From Leptothermofonsia sichuanensis E412 (GTDB lineage: Bacteria > Cyanobacteriota > Cyanobacteriia > Leptolyngbyales > Leptolyngbyaceae), in NCBI RefSeq assembly GCF_019891175.1, contig NZ_CP072600.1, positions 2,976,001 to 3,040,000 on the forward strand: 64,000 nt of DNA. The letters are read 5' to 3'. The notes under the pieces are model-generated. The model saw nothing but the letters and a program-made list of their open reading frames with translations. It was not told where the DNA came from and searched no databases. The translations under genes and the position numbers were made by a program. How positions within the stretch are numbered: position 1 is the first letter of the stretch; every line of letters starts with the position of its first letter. Shown here in pieces: positions 42,234-50,878 of the stretch.

Positions 42234-45131
42234 GTGACAGATTCAGGACTCTACAAAGACACCGTCAACCTGCCCAAGACCAGTTTTGATATGCGGGCAA
42301 ACGCCACCAAACGAGAGCCAGAGCTACAGGCGTTTTGGGCAGAGCACCAGATTTATCAGCACCTGTCGCAGAATAATCCGGGTGCCCTCTTTGTGTTACA
42401 TGATGGACCACCCTACGCTAATGGTTCCCTCCACATCGGGCACGCCCTGAACAAGATTCTGAAGGACGTGATCAATAAATATCAACTGCTCCAGGGTCGG
42501 AAAGTTCGTTATGTGCCCGGGTGGGACTGTCATGGGTTGCCGATTGAACTGAAAGTGCTGCAAACCCTGAAACCAGAAGAGCGGAAGCAACTGACCCCCA
42601 TTAAACTACGCCAGAAGGCAAAGGAATTTGCCCTCAAAACCGTGGATGAGCAACGCCAGAGTTTCAAACGCTATGGGGTTTGGGGTGACTGGGACCATCC
42701 CTACCTCACCCTCACGCCTGAATACGAAGCCGCCCAGATTGATGTGTTTGGGCAGATGGTTCTGAAAGGTTACATCTACCGGGGTTTGAAGCCAGTCCAC
42801 TGGAGTCCCAGTTCCCGGACTGCACTGGCAGAGGCAGAGTTGGAATACCCAGAGGGGCACACCTCGCGATCGCTCTACGCCGCTTTTGAAGTTACCAGCC
42901 TGCCCCCGGCACTGCAAGCCCCCCTCGATCCCTACCTGGGGGAACTGGGGGTTGCCATCTGGACGACAACTCCCTGGACAATCCCGGCGAACCTGGCAGT
43001 CAGTGTCAATCCAGCCCTGGTGTATGCTGTGGTGGAAGTAGGAGAGGGATTGAACTTAAAAACTCGCCTGGGACCAATGCGCTACCTGATCGTCGCAAAA
43101 GACCTGGTGGAAAGGCTTTCCGAAACCCTGGGAACCAGCCTGACAGTGCAGGCAACGGTGATGGGAAAGACCCTGGAGCATACAACCTATCGTCATCCTC
43201 TGTTTGATCGCCAGAGCGAAGTTGTGATTGGTGGTGATTACGTTACCACTGAATCTGGTACCGGACTGGTGCATACGGCTCCCGGTCACGGTCAGGATGA
43301 CTATCTGGTGGGTCAACGTTATGGGTTACCAATCCTGTCCCCGGTGGATGACGATGGCAACTTTACGGAAGAAGCAGGTGTGTTTGCGGGGCTGAATGTC
43401 CTGGGAGAGGGAAATGGAGCCGTCGTGGATGCCCTCAAGGAAGCCGGGGCATTGCTGAAGGAAGAACCCTACCTGCACAAGTATCCCTACGACTGGCGCA
43501 CTAAAAAGCCCACCATCTTCCGTGCCACGGAGCAGTGGTTTGCCTCTGTAGCGGGGTTCCGGGAACAGGCATTAAAGGCGATCGCAGAAGTCACCTGGAT
43601 TCCGGCCCAGGGTGAAAACCGGATCACCGCTATGGTTGCCGAACGTTCCGACTGGTGCATCTCTCGTCAGCGCAGTTGGGGGGTGCCAATCCCGGTGTTT
43701 TATGACGAGGAGACGAATGAACCGCTCCTGAACGAAGAAACCATCCGTCATGTCCGTGCCATCATCGCTGAGCATGGTTCCGATGCCTGGTGGGAACTAT
43801 CCGTCGAAGAACTGCTACCCGAACCCTACCGGAATAACGGACGCACTTACCGCAAAGGCACCGACACAATGGATGTCTGGTTTGACTCCGGTTCCTCCTG
43901 GGCGGCAGTGGCGGAGCAGCGTCCAGAGTTGCACTACCCGGTTGAAATGTACCTGGAAGGCTCTGACCAGCACCGGGGCTGGTTTCAGTCCAGTCTGCTG
44001 ACCAGTGTGGCTGTGCATGGACACGCCCCCTATAAGGCCGTGCTGACCCACGGCTTTACCCTGGACGAACAGGGGCGCAAGATGAGCAAGTCCCTGGGCA
44101 ATACCGTTGACCCTTCCATTGTGATCAACGGGGGCAAAAATCAGAAGGAGGAACCCCCCTACGGAGCTGATGTTCTGAGGCTCTGGGTGTCTTCGGTTGA
44201 TTACTCTTCCGATGTGCCTATTGGTAAGAATATCCTGAAGCAACTGGCAGACATTTATCGCAAGATCCGCAACACTGCCCGCTTCTTGTTGGGTAATCTG
44301 CACGACTTTGATCCAGCCACTAATGCGGTTCCCTATGAGAAACTGCCAGAACTGGATCGCTACATGCTGCATCGCATGACTGAGGTATTCAGCGAAGTCA
44401 ATGATGCATTTGAAAGTTTTCAGTTCTTCCGCTTCTTCCAGACCGTGCAAAACTTCTGTGTTGTGGATCTATCCAACTTTTACCTGGATATTGCCAAAGA
44501 CCGGCTTTACATCAGTGCGGCGGACTCTCCCCGGCGGCGCAGTTGTCAGACGGTGCTGGCAGCAGCACTGGAAAACCTGGCACGGGCGATCGCCCCGGTT
44601 CTCTCCCATATGGCGGAAGACATCTGGCAACATCTGCCCTATCCAACCCCTCATCAATCGGTATTCCAGTCTGGTTGGCTAAAACTGGAAGACCAGTGGC
44701 AGGCTCCCAAACTGGCAGAAAAGTGGCAGGCTCTACGCCAGATCCGGGCGGAGGTGAATAAAGTGCTGGAGCAGGCACGCACTGAAAAGGCGATCGGTTC
44801 TTCCCTGGAGGCAAAAGTTCTGCTGTATGTGTCTACTTCTCAACAGCGCCAGCTCTTGCAAACACTAAATCCAGCCGATAGTTTGATCAGGAATGGGGTG
44901 GACGAACTGCGCTATCTGTTTCTCACCTCTCAAGTTGAACTGGTAGACTCTCTTCATGCCTTAGAAGGGCTGAAATATAGTTTCCAATCTGGCTCATTGG
45001 GAATTGGAGTGGTGGATGCTGATGGACAGAAATGCGATCGCTGCTGGAACTACTCCACCTATGTGGGGAAGTCAACCGAGCATCCCACCCTTTGCGAACG
45101 CTGCATTCCCGCCATTTCAGGAGACTTCTAG
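42234..45131 (+). CDS. ileS: Isoleucyl-tRNA synthetase
   Basis: A 965-residue class I synthetase. The HIGH motif is in YANGSLHIGHALNK, KMSKS in GRKMSKSLGN. The CP1 editing domain lies between (WTTTPWTIPANLAV, then HTAPGHGQDDY). The C-terminal zinc knuckle is complete (CDRCWNYSTYVG ... CERC), as in bacterial-type IleRS. The start is GTG at 42234 with no ribosome site, as often in cyanobacteria. A large hairpin and a family A element follow. Confidence 0.97.
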   Translation: MTDSGLYKDTVNLPKTSFDMRANATKREPELQAFWAEHQIYQHLSQNNPGALFVLHDGPPYANGSLHIGHALNKILKDVINKYQLLQGRKVRYVPGWDCHGLPIELKVLQTLKPEERKQLTPIKLRQKAKEFALKTVDEQRQSFKRYGVWGDWDHPYLTLTPEYEAAQIDVFGQMVLKGYIYRGLKPVHWSPSSRTALAEAELEYPEGHTSRSLYAAFEVTSLPPALQAPLDPYLGELGVAIWTTTPWTIPANLAVSVNPALVYAVVEVGEGLNLKTRLGPMRYLIVAKDLVERLSETLGTSLTVQATVMGKTLEHTTYRHPLFDRQSEVVIGGDYVTTESGTGLVHTAPGHGQDDYLVGQRYGLPILSPVDDDGNFTEEAGVFAGLNVLGEGNGAVVDALKEAGALLKEEPYLHKYPYDWRTKKPTIFRATEQWFASVAGFREQALKAIAEVTWIPAQGENRITAMVAERSDWCISRQRSWGVPIPVFYDEETNEPLLNEETIRHVRAIIAEHGSDAWWELSVEELLPEPYRNNGRTYRKGTDTMDVWFDSGSSWAAVAEQRPELHYPVEMYLEGSDQHRGWFQSSLLTSVAVHGHAPYKAVLTHGFTLDEQGRKMSKSLGNTVDPSIVINGGKNQKEEPPYGADVLRLWVSSVDYSSDVPIGKNILKQLADIYRKIRNTARFLLGNLHDFDPATNAVPYEKLPELDRYMLHRMTEVFSEVNDAFESFQFFRFFQTVQNFCVVDLSNFYLDIAKDRLYISAADSPRRRSCQTVLAAALENLARAIAPVLSHMAEDIWQHLPYPTPHQSVFQSGWLKLEDQWQAPKLAEKWQALRQIRAEVNKVLEQARTEKAIGSSLEAKVLLYVSTSQQRQLLQTLNPADSLIRNGVDELRYLFLTSQVELVDSLHALEGLKYSFQSGSLGIGVVDADGQKCDRCWNYSTYVGKSTEHPTLCERCIPAISGDF

Positions 45132-45137
45132 AGCATC

Positions 45138-45222
45138 GGTACAGGATTCCAGGAAATCGGATTTCTTGTGAGAAATTCAACGAAACCTGGGTTTCGGTAG
45201 AAGAAATCCAATTTCTGTACCG
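45138..45222. repeat. Large imperfect hairpin after ileS
   Basis: GGTACAGG and GAAATCGGATTTCT pair with AGAAATCCAATTTC and CTGTACC; further inside, AACCTGGGTTTC is partly self-complementary. It starts 7 bp after the stop and may act as 3' end of the ileS transcript, although no T run follows. Confidence 0.6.
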
Positions 45223-45230
45223 GCGTTCTA

Positions 45231-45333
45231 GTGGTCTGTCAAATTAAATTTGACAGGTAACTGAATACTGAAAGGCTGATTGGAGTTAAATTTTGAGGGT
45301 CTGCGACCCGTCAAAATTTTCCTGACGGAACAC
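45231..45333. repeat. Family A short mobile-like element, copy 2 (reverse)
   Basis: 103 bp, the same length as copy 1, with TA at 45229-45230 and CA where the second TA should be. Begins GTGGTCTGTCAAATTAAATT and ends TTTTCCTGACGGAACAC. Confidence 0.85.
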
Positions 45334-45662
45334 CAGTGTAGGAACTCCTCACTTTTGCAACATCGACTTGTTGAAAGTGTTGGGTTTCACCTGACTTGCA
45401 AGGCAATCGCTACGAGGTGGGCGATCGCACCGACCTGTCACGAACCGCTACTCAAAATTGTGAGATTGGCGAGTATTCTATCTTCGGTGGTGTTGATTTT
45501 ACACTCGTTGTCAGGCAGGAAGCTCCAGTTTCCACCTGCCACTTGCCAATTATTCTGTCTACCCTGTCTACTGGCCCGGGTACTCTGGAAGCTGGCGCTT
45601 CCATGCGCTATTACGAGCCTGGAGCCTGATAACCAGGTTATAAGACAGGAAGGCCGAAAAAA
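45334..45662. other. Intergenic region between family A element and tRNA-Val
   Basis: Holds a repeat similar to 52856-53000 in reverse: GAAGCTCCAGTTTCCACCTG, then CTGGAAGCTGGCGCTTCC and CCTGGAGCCTGATAACCAGG. Open frames here carry no recognisable protein. Confidence 0.5.
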
Positions 45663-45734
45663 TGGGCGATACTAGATTCGAACTAGTGACTCTCTGCTTG
45701 TAAGGCAGATACTCTACCGCTGAGTTAATCGCCC
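45663..45734 (-). tRNA. tRNA-Val (anticodon TAC)
   Basis: On the minus strand the 72-base cloverleaf starts GGGCGATTAACTCAGCGG and ends ATCGCCCA. The acceptor stem GGGCGAT / ATCGCCC is perfect. The anticodon arm is TCTGC-CTTACAA-GCAGA, with TAC in the loop; the T arm has GTTCGAATC. CCA is not encoded. Confidence 0.95.
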
Positions 45735-45809
45735 AGACACAGACTTTTATTGTAACAGAACGACCGCACTCCTGCTACGATTCTGAAAGAAATTCTGATC
45801 ACCTGTGCC

Positions 45810-46604
45810 ATGCCCTCTGGTCAAACCCATGACAGCATTACCCTCTGGAGTCTGCCACTGGTTGCCGGATTGACCTTTGAGCGCACCCAGAGCAGTGGGC
45901 TGACTCTGATGGTGTCAGGGGGATTCCTGTTCAGCGGACTGATGTTTGGTCCTGATCTGGATATTTACTCCCGCCAGTACCGACGTTGGGGACCGCTGCG
46001 CTGGATCTGGCTTCCCTATCAGCGGGGGATGCGCCACCGATCGCTGTTGTCCCACGGTCCCCTGGTCGGTACAGCCCTGCGAATTCTGTACCTGATGGTC
46101 TGGCTGGGGGCGTTGGGTTTTGGGCTAACGGTGCTGGGGGCGATCGCCTTCCAGTGGCTGGGCATTGTTGAACAATGGCACCTGCTTGCCTACTACCAGA
46201 TAGAAGAGAGCACTGCCTGGCTTGGTCAGGTGCTTCAGCGACACCCGGCAGAAACCATTGCCCTTGCGATTGGGCTGGAGTTAGGCGGAGTCAGCCATTC
46301 CCTCAGTGATTGGGTTGAATCCATCTGGAAGCGCCATCGAGTCAACCGTCAATTTCGTACTCGCATTCAAGGCCAGATTAGCCGTTATCAACCGCCCCAG
46401 CCAACCCGGGTATCCTTTAGAGTTAGAACACCGGAAACTGAGCGCCCACGGGATTACCCCTTCATCCGTACAGTATCATCTCGTATTCAGAGTTACTTCC
46501 AGGAAAAACCTGTGCGTTCTCCCAAGCCAGTATCTTCCCCGGTTCCACCCCATTTGCAACGAAGTCCTCAACTGCCGCCTTTCATTCGACAAAGGAAGCC
46601 GTAA
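45810..46604 (+). CDS. DUF2227 membrane metal-binding protein
   Basis: A 264-residue protein with the family's start SGQTHDSITLWSLP and FGPDLDIYSRQYRRWG, RHRSLLSHGP and LGGVSHSLSDW. The His and Asp residues are in the pattern of the YdjM-like membrane hydrolases and suggest metal binding. Three or four hydrophobic segments, then a Pro-rich basic tail of about 80 residues. The last 23 bp overlap the convergent DUF6999-like gene. Confidence 0.75.
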   Translation: MPSGQTHDSITLWSLPLVAGLTFERTQSSGLTLMVSGGFLFSGLMFGPDLDIYSRQYRRWGPLRWIWLPYQRGMRHRSLLSHGPLVGTALRILYLMVWLGALGFGLTVLGAIAFQWLGIVEQWHLLAYYQIEESTAWLGQVLQRHPAETIALAIGLELGGVSHSLSDWVESIWKRHRVNRQFRTRIQGQISRYQPPQPTRVSFRVRTPETERPRDYPFIRTVSSRIQSYFQEKPVRSPKPVSSPVPPHLQRSPQLPPFIRQRKP

Positions 46605-47517
46605 TTTCCTTGCGGATCTCCAGGTAGCGGTGCAGGTACTCGGTGATAATGCCATGCAGGAGAAGGTTACGGGCGGCGGCAAAGGGGCTTTCCGGTGCCA
46701 GGGGGTGGCGGTTTGTGATGATGTGGTTCCAGTTGTAGTCGCCGGTAATCTGACTGAAGTAACAACCGAAGTTCTCATCAAATTCCAGGGACAGCACAGC
46801 CCGTTCAAATTCTTCACTGGTGAGGCAGAGGGAATAGAACACTTTGAATAACTCAATTGCCGATTCCAGATCTAAAATTTGCAACCTGTGACGCTGGGAG
46901 ACATCGATATCAATTTCTATAGGTTTGATGCTGGCATAGGTCAAACCCCGTTGCTGCACCTGCTGTATCCAGGTGGGATTGGTACGTTGTGCCTGGTTAT
47001 AATCCAGCACAAAGTTGTAAAGAATCAGATCATGTTCCAGAAACGCATTCTCTGCCAGGTCATCAACGGTGCGTGGGTAGAGTGTGGATTTCTCAATGGT
47101 TGGGTCGGGTCCATTATCAATCAGAAAATTGACAATGTTGGAACCAAGGCAAAGGTGACGCACAATCAGATAACAGGCTTCTGGGGTAACAAACGTTTTC
47201 AGAAACCAGGCAGCCGAACGGTGCATCAATGTATAGTTGCTGAACTGGAAGGGCAAAAGACGTTTTACCGTCATAATCAACGCCAGCAGAATATTGGCAA
47301 TAATTTTGATTGGAATCAGCAATAAGGCGCGGGTCCAGTTTTGCAAATCGCGGATCATATAGGCTTTTGCTACCGGATCCACCGGAATTGCCTGATCCAG
47401 GTAGAGGGCATCCCAGGCATTGGGATTGCGGCGATCGCGGGGGTGAGGCGTGTAGGGAGCGATCGCAGCCGCTGAGAGGGCTGACTCAGGGTGAGTTTGA
47501 ACAGACATTGGCTTCAT
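46582..47517 (-). CDS. DUF6999-like protein, last gene of the lipid cluster
   Basis: A 311-residue protein of unknown function. It has NPNAWDALYLDQAIPVD near the N-terminus, a long hydrophobic region (about residues 66-87, IPIKIIANILLALIMTV), then MHRSAAWFLKTFVTPEACYL and IVRHLCLGSNIVNFLIDN, which I recall from DUF6999; this is from memory and unverified. No catalytic motif is obvious. It follows the methyltransferase by 122 bp on the same strand, at the end of six genes that look like a lipid pathway, and may be a membrane-bound accessory enzyme. Confidence 0.55.
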   Translation of the reverse strand: MKPMSVQTHPESALSAAAIAPYTPHPRDRRNPNAWDALYLDQAIPVDPVAKAYMIRDLQNWTRALLLIPIKIIANILLALIMTVKRLLPFQFSNYTLMHRSAAWFLKTFVTPEACYLIVRHLCLGSNIVNFLIDNGPDPTIEKSTLYPRTVDDLAENAFLEHDLILYNFVLDYNQAQRTNPTWIQQVQQRGLTYASIKPIEIDIDVSQRHRLQILDLESAIELFKVFYSLCLTSEEFERAVLSLEFDENFGCYFSQITGDYNWNHIITNRHPLAPESPFAAARNLLLHGIITEYLHRYLEIRKEITASFVE

Positions 47518-47639
47518 AGGACAGGAACTATTGTTGGTTGTTGGTTGTTAGTTGTTAGTAATGTAGTAATGCAGGTTGGGTTTCGCTAACGCTCTACCCA
47601 ACCCTTTCGTCGATGGTGCAAAACTAATGACTCACTGCA

Positions 47640-48527
47640 CTACTCCTTATAGGCTTGCACAACGCCAAAGATCCCAAAGGAATCCATTTGGGTTTGAAGC
47701 CCTTTGAAACCGGCGGCGATCGCCCACGTTTGGGTCAGTTCATAGGAGCGCAGTCGCATTGCCCAGGGTTTTCCCGTGTGGGAGTTCAACACTCTGGCAA
47801 TTAATTCCAGTTGGGGATGATAGGGCTGAATCGTAAAGATTAATACTCCTTTGGAGGCCAGAATTCGGTGTAACTGGTGGAAGTGGTTTCTGACCCGGTC
47901 ATCATCGGGCAGAATTTCGTGTAACCCGGATACCACAATTAAATTTGGACGGGGAAAGACCCGTTCCAGTGCTGCATCACTGAATGCATCTGCCTGCTCG
48001 ATGGTGGCGGTGACTCCCAATTGAGTGGCCAGTTCCTGTGCCTGTTTTACATTTTCCGGCATGTAATCGCGCAGGGTTGCAGTGATGGTATCTGCTGGAA
48101 ATTCACTCAGCACTTCTAAATCGTAACGTCCGCCGCCACAGGCAACATCTAAAAGGTGGACAGGAATGCCCTGAGCGATATGAGTTTGAATCGTCTGCCG
48201 CAGCACTCCTTTCAAAATCTGCTCCCGTTCACGGATTCCCTGCCAGCCCTGGGAATTTAAGTAGATGCGATCAATCACTTTACCCAACCAGTTCTTCCCA
48301 GATGGCTGATTGCGATAAACATATTCCAGCATTACGCCGGAATCAAACCCATATTGTGAACCAATGGCAATTCCGTCGGATAGCTGCCCCACACTGTTGA
48401 GTAACTGCTTAAAAAGGCCGTAATACATGCGTTTAGGGTGCCATGCGGGTAAGGGTTGAATCAGGGATTGATAGGAGGGCAGGCAATTTTGAGACAAGGA
48501 ATTTTGAGACAAGGAATTTTGAGTCAT
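47640..48527 (-). CDS. Class I SAM-dependent methyltransferase
   Basis: A 295-residue protein. The SAM-binding motif I is LLDVACGGGRYDLEVL (about residue 125), followed by TATLRDYMPENVKQA and the post-II segment NLIVVSGLHEILPDD. The N-terminal 100 residues (YYGLFKQLLNSVGQLSDGI, GSQYGFDSG) are not in ordinary methyltransferases and resemble the methylating half of proteins annotated as hydrolase/methyltransferase fusions. The first residues (NSLSQNSLSQN) come from a 15 bp tandem duplication. In this cluster the substrate is probably a lipid head group or acyl precursor. Confidence 0.7.
   Translation of the reverse strand: MTQNSLSQNSLSQNCLPSYQSLIQPLPAWHPKRMYYGLFKQLLNSVGQLSDGIAIGSQYGFDSGVMLEYVYRNQPSGKNWLGKVIDRIYLNSQGWQGIREREQILKGVLRQTIQTHIAQGIPVHLLDVACGGGRYDLEVLSEFPADTITATLRDYMPENVKQAQELATQLGVTATIEQADAFSDAALERVFPRPNLIVVSGLHEILPDDDRVRNHFHQLHRILASKGVLIFTIQPYHPQLELIARVLNSHTGKPWAMRLRSYELTQTWAIAAGFKGLQTQMDSFGIFGVVQAYKE
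48486..48523. repeat. 15 bp tandem repeat inside the methyltransferase start
   Basis: ATTTTGAGACAAGGA is present 2.5 times and encodes the repeated NSLSQ at the N-terminus. The period is a multiple of three, so the frame is kept. Confidence 0.9.
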
Positions 48528-48591
48528 TGAGGAACTCCTGTTTGAATGGAATTGTGAATGGAATTGTCGGCGTTGTCTATTACTGATTGCA

Positions 48592-49233
48592 TTACTCCCA
48601 TGCCAGGAAGTTTTCTTGAGTGGTTAAGGCGTTCATTTTTTGATTTAGCAGATGCATGAATCCCTTTTTACTACCTGTCCACCAGATGGGTTCGCCAATC
48701 AGAACATCACAACAGAAAGGAACTAAGAGTTTTTCACCTTTGGGTAGAGCTTTGCCCAGGCCGTGGAGAAAAACAGGATAAATTGGCACCGTGGGATGGC
48801 GCTTTGCAAGATGGGCAATACCGCTCTGAAATTCAGATAGTAATTCGGGTTTGCCCCTTGTCCCTTCCGGGTAAAGAATCAGGATGTCGCCCTTGGTCAG
48901 GGATTCTGAGCAACCTTGCAGGGGATCCTGACCGTGGGCTTTTACCTGTCGATTCAGGGGAATAATGCCGATGATGTTGAGTGAAAACCAGGCCAGTAAC
49001 GGATTTTGCAAGAAATAGTCGGCGGCGGCGATGGGGTGGATTTTTTCTAACAATCGGATTGGAAACAGATTCATCAATACCATCGTATCCAAGTGACTGT
49101 TGTGGTTGGCAACGATGATGGCCGGTCCTGTTTTTGGTAAACGTTCCCGATGACTGATCCGTACTCCCAGAATCACAAACACAATAAATTTGACAATTAT
49201 GAGAAAGAATAGCGATCGCAATAGTTGAGTCAT
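48592..49233 (-). CDS. 1-acyl-glycerol-phosphate acyltransferase (PlsC family)
   Basis: A protein of about 213 residues starting MTQLLRSLFFLI, with one or two membrane segments at the N-terminus. The catalytic NHxxxxD motif is VANHNSHLDTMVL and the phosphate-binding block is YPEGTRGKPEL. It adds an acyl chain to a lysophosphatidate-like acceptor. Its ATG overlaps the TGA of the upstream cdsA-like gene (ATGA), so the two are coupled. Confidence 0.85.
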   Translation of the reverse strand: MTQLLRSLFFLIIVKFIVFVILGVRISHRERLPKTGPAIIVANHNSHLDTMVLMNLFPIRLLEKIHPIAAADYFLQNPLLAWFSLNIIGIIPLNRQVKAHGQDPLQGCSESLTKGDILILYPEGTRGKPELLSEFQSGIAHLAKRHPTVPIYPVFLHGLGKALPKGEKLLVPFCCDVLIGEPIWWTGSKKGFMHLLNQKMNALTTQENFLAWE

Positions 49234-50192
49234 CTCAATCCCCCGATCCATCCAGAAAAGTAGAAATAGACAGTGAAATGGAAGAAAAGTGGGGCTGTAT
49301 AGGTGAGGCTATCAATTCGATCCAGAATACCGCCGTGCCCAGGTATGAGACTGCTGCTATCTTTTACACCCAGGTCACGCTTGAGGGCTGATACGGTGAT
49401 ATCTCCAATGAAACCTGTAAGACCAATCAACAGTCCAAGCACAACAGCATGAACCCGATGAAATGGAGTCAGCCAGGGAGCCAGAAGAATCGCGATTAAA
49501 ACCGTTGTCATAATCCCTCCCAGCAGTCCTTCCCAGGTTTTATTGGGACTGACCCTGGGGATAACCTTGTGCTGTCCAAAGCATCGACCAAATATGTATT
49601 GGGCAATGTCATTGCTTTCCGTCAGAAACACCAGATAAAACAGGAGTCCTGCACCACCAGCGGCTGGATTGCCTGCGGTAGGAAGCATCAGCAAATAAGC
49701 AAGATGACCCAGGCTAAAAACGGTTAACATTAAGCCCCATTGCAACGTTCCGACGGCTTTCAGAAATCCCTGAGTTTCTTCCAGCAGCACCAAGCGCATG
49801 GGCAAAAACAGGAACATATAAATGGGTATGAAAATCAGGAACATGATGTACCAGTTGATCGAAATCCAGTAATACTGAAGCACGATCGCCAGGTATGCCC
49901 ACAGTAAAGCCTGCCGATCCACCCGCCGGGTTGGAATCAGGGACAAATACTCTTTAAGTGCCAGAAAGCTGACAAAGGCGAAAAAGACCAGCGAAACGGT
50001 TTGATTGAGCAATGCCACCAAAAGCATGGTCACCATCAGCCACCAGGATTTTACCCGTTGTTTGAGTTCGGTATAGTCCTGATTTGGCTTGACAAACGCA
50101 AGGGTGTAAATCATGCCAGTGGAAACACAGAGTAACCCAAATACCCCGGCAAACGCCCATAGAACATTAGTGGGCAGCCCCATCCTGATCAT
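49230..50192 (-). CDS. Phosphatidate cytidylyltransferase (CdsA family)
   Basis: Up to 320 residues; ATG 50183 is another possible start. Eight or so membrane helices. The C-terminal CdsA signature is intact: SALKRDLGVKDSSSLIPGHG followed by GILDRIDS. It makes CDP-diacylglycerol (or a related CDP-lipid) from a phosphatidic acid and CTP. It overlaps the CDP-alcohol phosphatidyltransferase gene by 26 bp and the acyltransferase gene by 4 bp. Since the genome should hold a housekeeping cdsA elsewhere, this is likely a pathway-specific copy. Confidence 0.85.
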   Translation of the reverse strand: MIRMGLPTNVLWAFAGVFGLLCVSTGMIYTLAFVKPNQDYTELKQRVKSWWLMVTMLLVALLNQTVSLVFFAFVSFLALKEYLSLIPTRRVDRQALLWAYLAIVLQYYWISINWYIMFLIFIPIYMFLFLPMRLVLLEETQGFLKAVGTLQWGLMLTVFSLGHLAYLLMLPTAGNPAAGGAGLLFYLVFLTESNDIAQYIFGRCFGQHKVIPRVSPNKTWEGLLGGIMTTVLIAILLAPWLTPFHRVHAVVLGLLIGLTGFIGDITVSALKRDLGVKDSSSLIPGHGGILDRIDSLTYTAPLFFHFTVYFYFSGWIGGLR

Positions 50193-50799
50193 GGTTTTCT
50201 ACCTCTAAGAGTGCGTTTCTAACTCGATCGCGGATTGTCCATACAAGCAAGCCAGTGACACCAATCCATACCCAATCCAGCCATGCACCCGGTGTCACAC
50301 CAGAGGCGAGCAGGAGGGCAATTACACTGAACACAAAGGCGCGATCGCTCTTACCCATATAGCCGTCATAGCGTCGCTGTCCCCCTACGACTGCACCCAG
50401 AACGCCTGCCATTTCACTGATGATGGACAGAATGACAATTAAAACCAGCAGGTAACCCTTCACACCAGCAATCAAGCTAAAGGGGAGATACAGAGCCGCA
50501 TCCGAAATCACATCACCCAGCTCATTCAATATGGCTCCCAAAGCAGACTTCATGCCATACTCACGGGCTAACATGCCATCGATGGCATTCAGTGCCATAC
50601 GGACAAATGATATCAGGGGAATGAGCAGAAGCACCCCTCGCCACGCATGTCCAGCAGCGATCGCGATGCCTGCCAGACCAGAAAGCAGAACGGCTGCGAT
50701 CGTAACTTGATTGGCTGTGACTCCCCAGGTGGCTAACTGAGCAACCAGGGGTCGCAATTGCTGTTGAAAAGCGGGTTTCAGTTGATATAAGCCAGACAT
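50167..50799 (-). CDS. CDP-alcohol phosphatidyltransferase with altered motif
   Basis: A 210-residue membrane protein with five or six helices. The family motif DGx2ARx8Gx3Dx3D reads DGMLAREYGMKSALGAIL then NELGD: the third Asp is Asn. The following VISDAALYLP has further acidic residues. The change may reflect a subfamily with a different alcohol acceptor, as I recall NELGD-type sequences in other genomes. It joins CDP-lipid to an alcohol. It is the second gene of the lipid cluster. Confidence 0.8.
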   Translation of the reverse strand: MSGLYQLKPAFQQQLRPLVAQLATWGVTANQVTIAAVLLSGLAGIAIAAGHAWRGVLLLIPLISFVRMALNAIDGMLAREYGMKSALGAILNELGDVISDAALYLPFSLIAGVKGYLLVLIVILSIISEMAGVLGAVVGGQRRYDGYMGKSDRAFVFSVIALLLASGVTPGAWLDWVWIGVTGLLVWTIRDRVRNALLEVENHDQDGAAH

Positions 50800-50809
50800 A
50801 ATCTAAATA

Positions 50810-50878
50810 GTCTGTCAATTAGACGGGTATAGCAGGGAACAGGGACGCAGACTCGTCAAAATTTTCCTGATAGAAAAC
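50810..50878. repeat. Decayed family A element with a family C piece inside
   Basis: Flanked by TA (50808-50809, 50879-50880). The left end GTCTGTCAATT and the right part GCAGACTCGTCAAAATTTTC, CTGATAGAAAAC match family A. Between them is TATAGCAGGGAACAGGGA, the start of a family C repeat. Its terminal C (50878) forms the G of the TAG stop of the ketosynthase gene. Confidence 0.65.

Noticed and set aside
43815-44450. 211-codon minus-strand frame in ileS
   Set aside because: Antisense shadow of conserved synthetase codons, with no recognisable motif.
45280-45675. 131-codon plus-strand frame after ileS
   Set aside because: It starts inside a family A element, crosses another repeat and ends in the tRNA gene; no family resemblance.
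45663-45734. tRNA-Val as an integration site of a mobile island
   Set aside because: No integrase gene and no duplicated tRNA 3' end were seen on either side.
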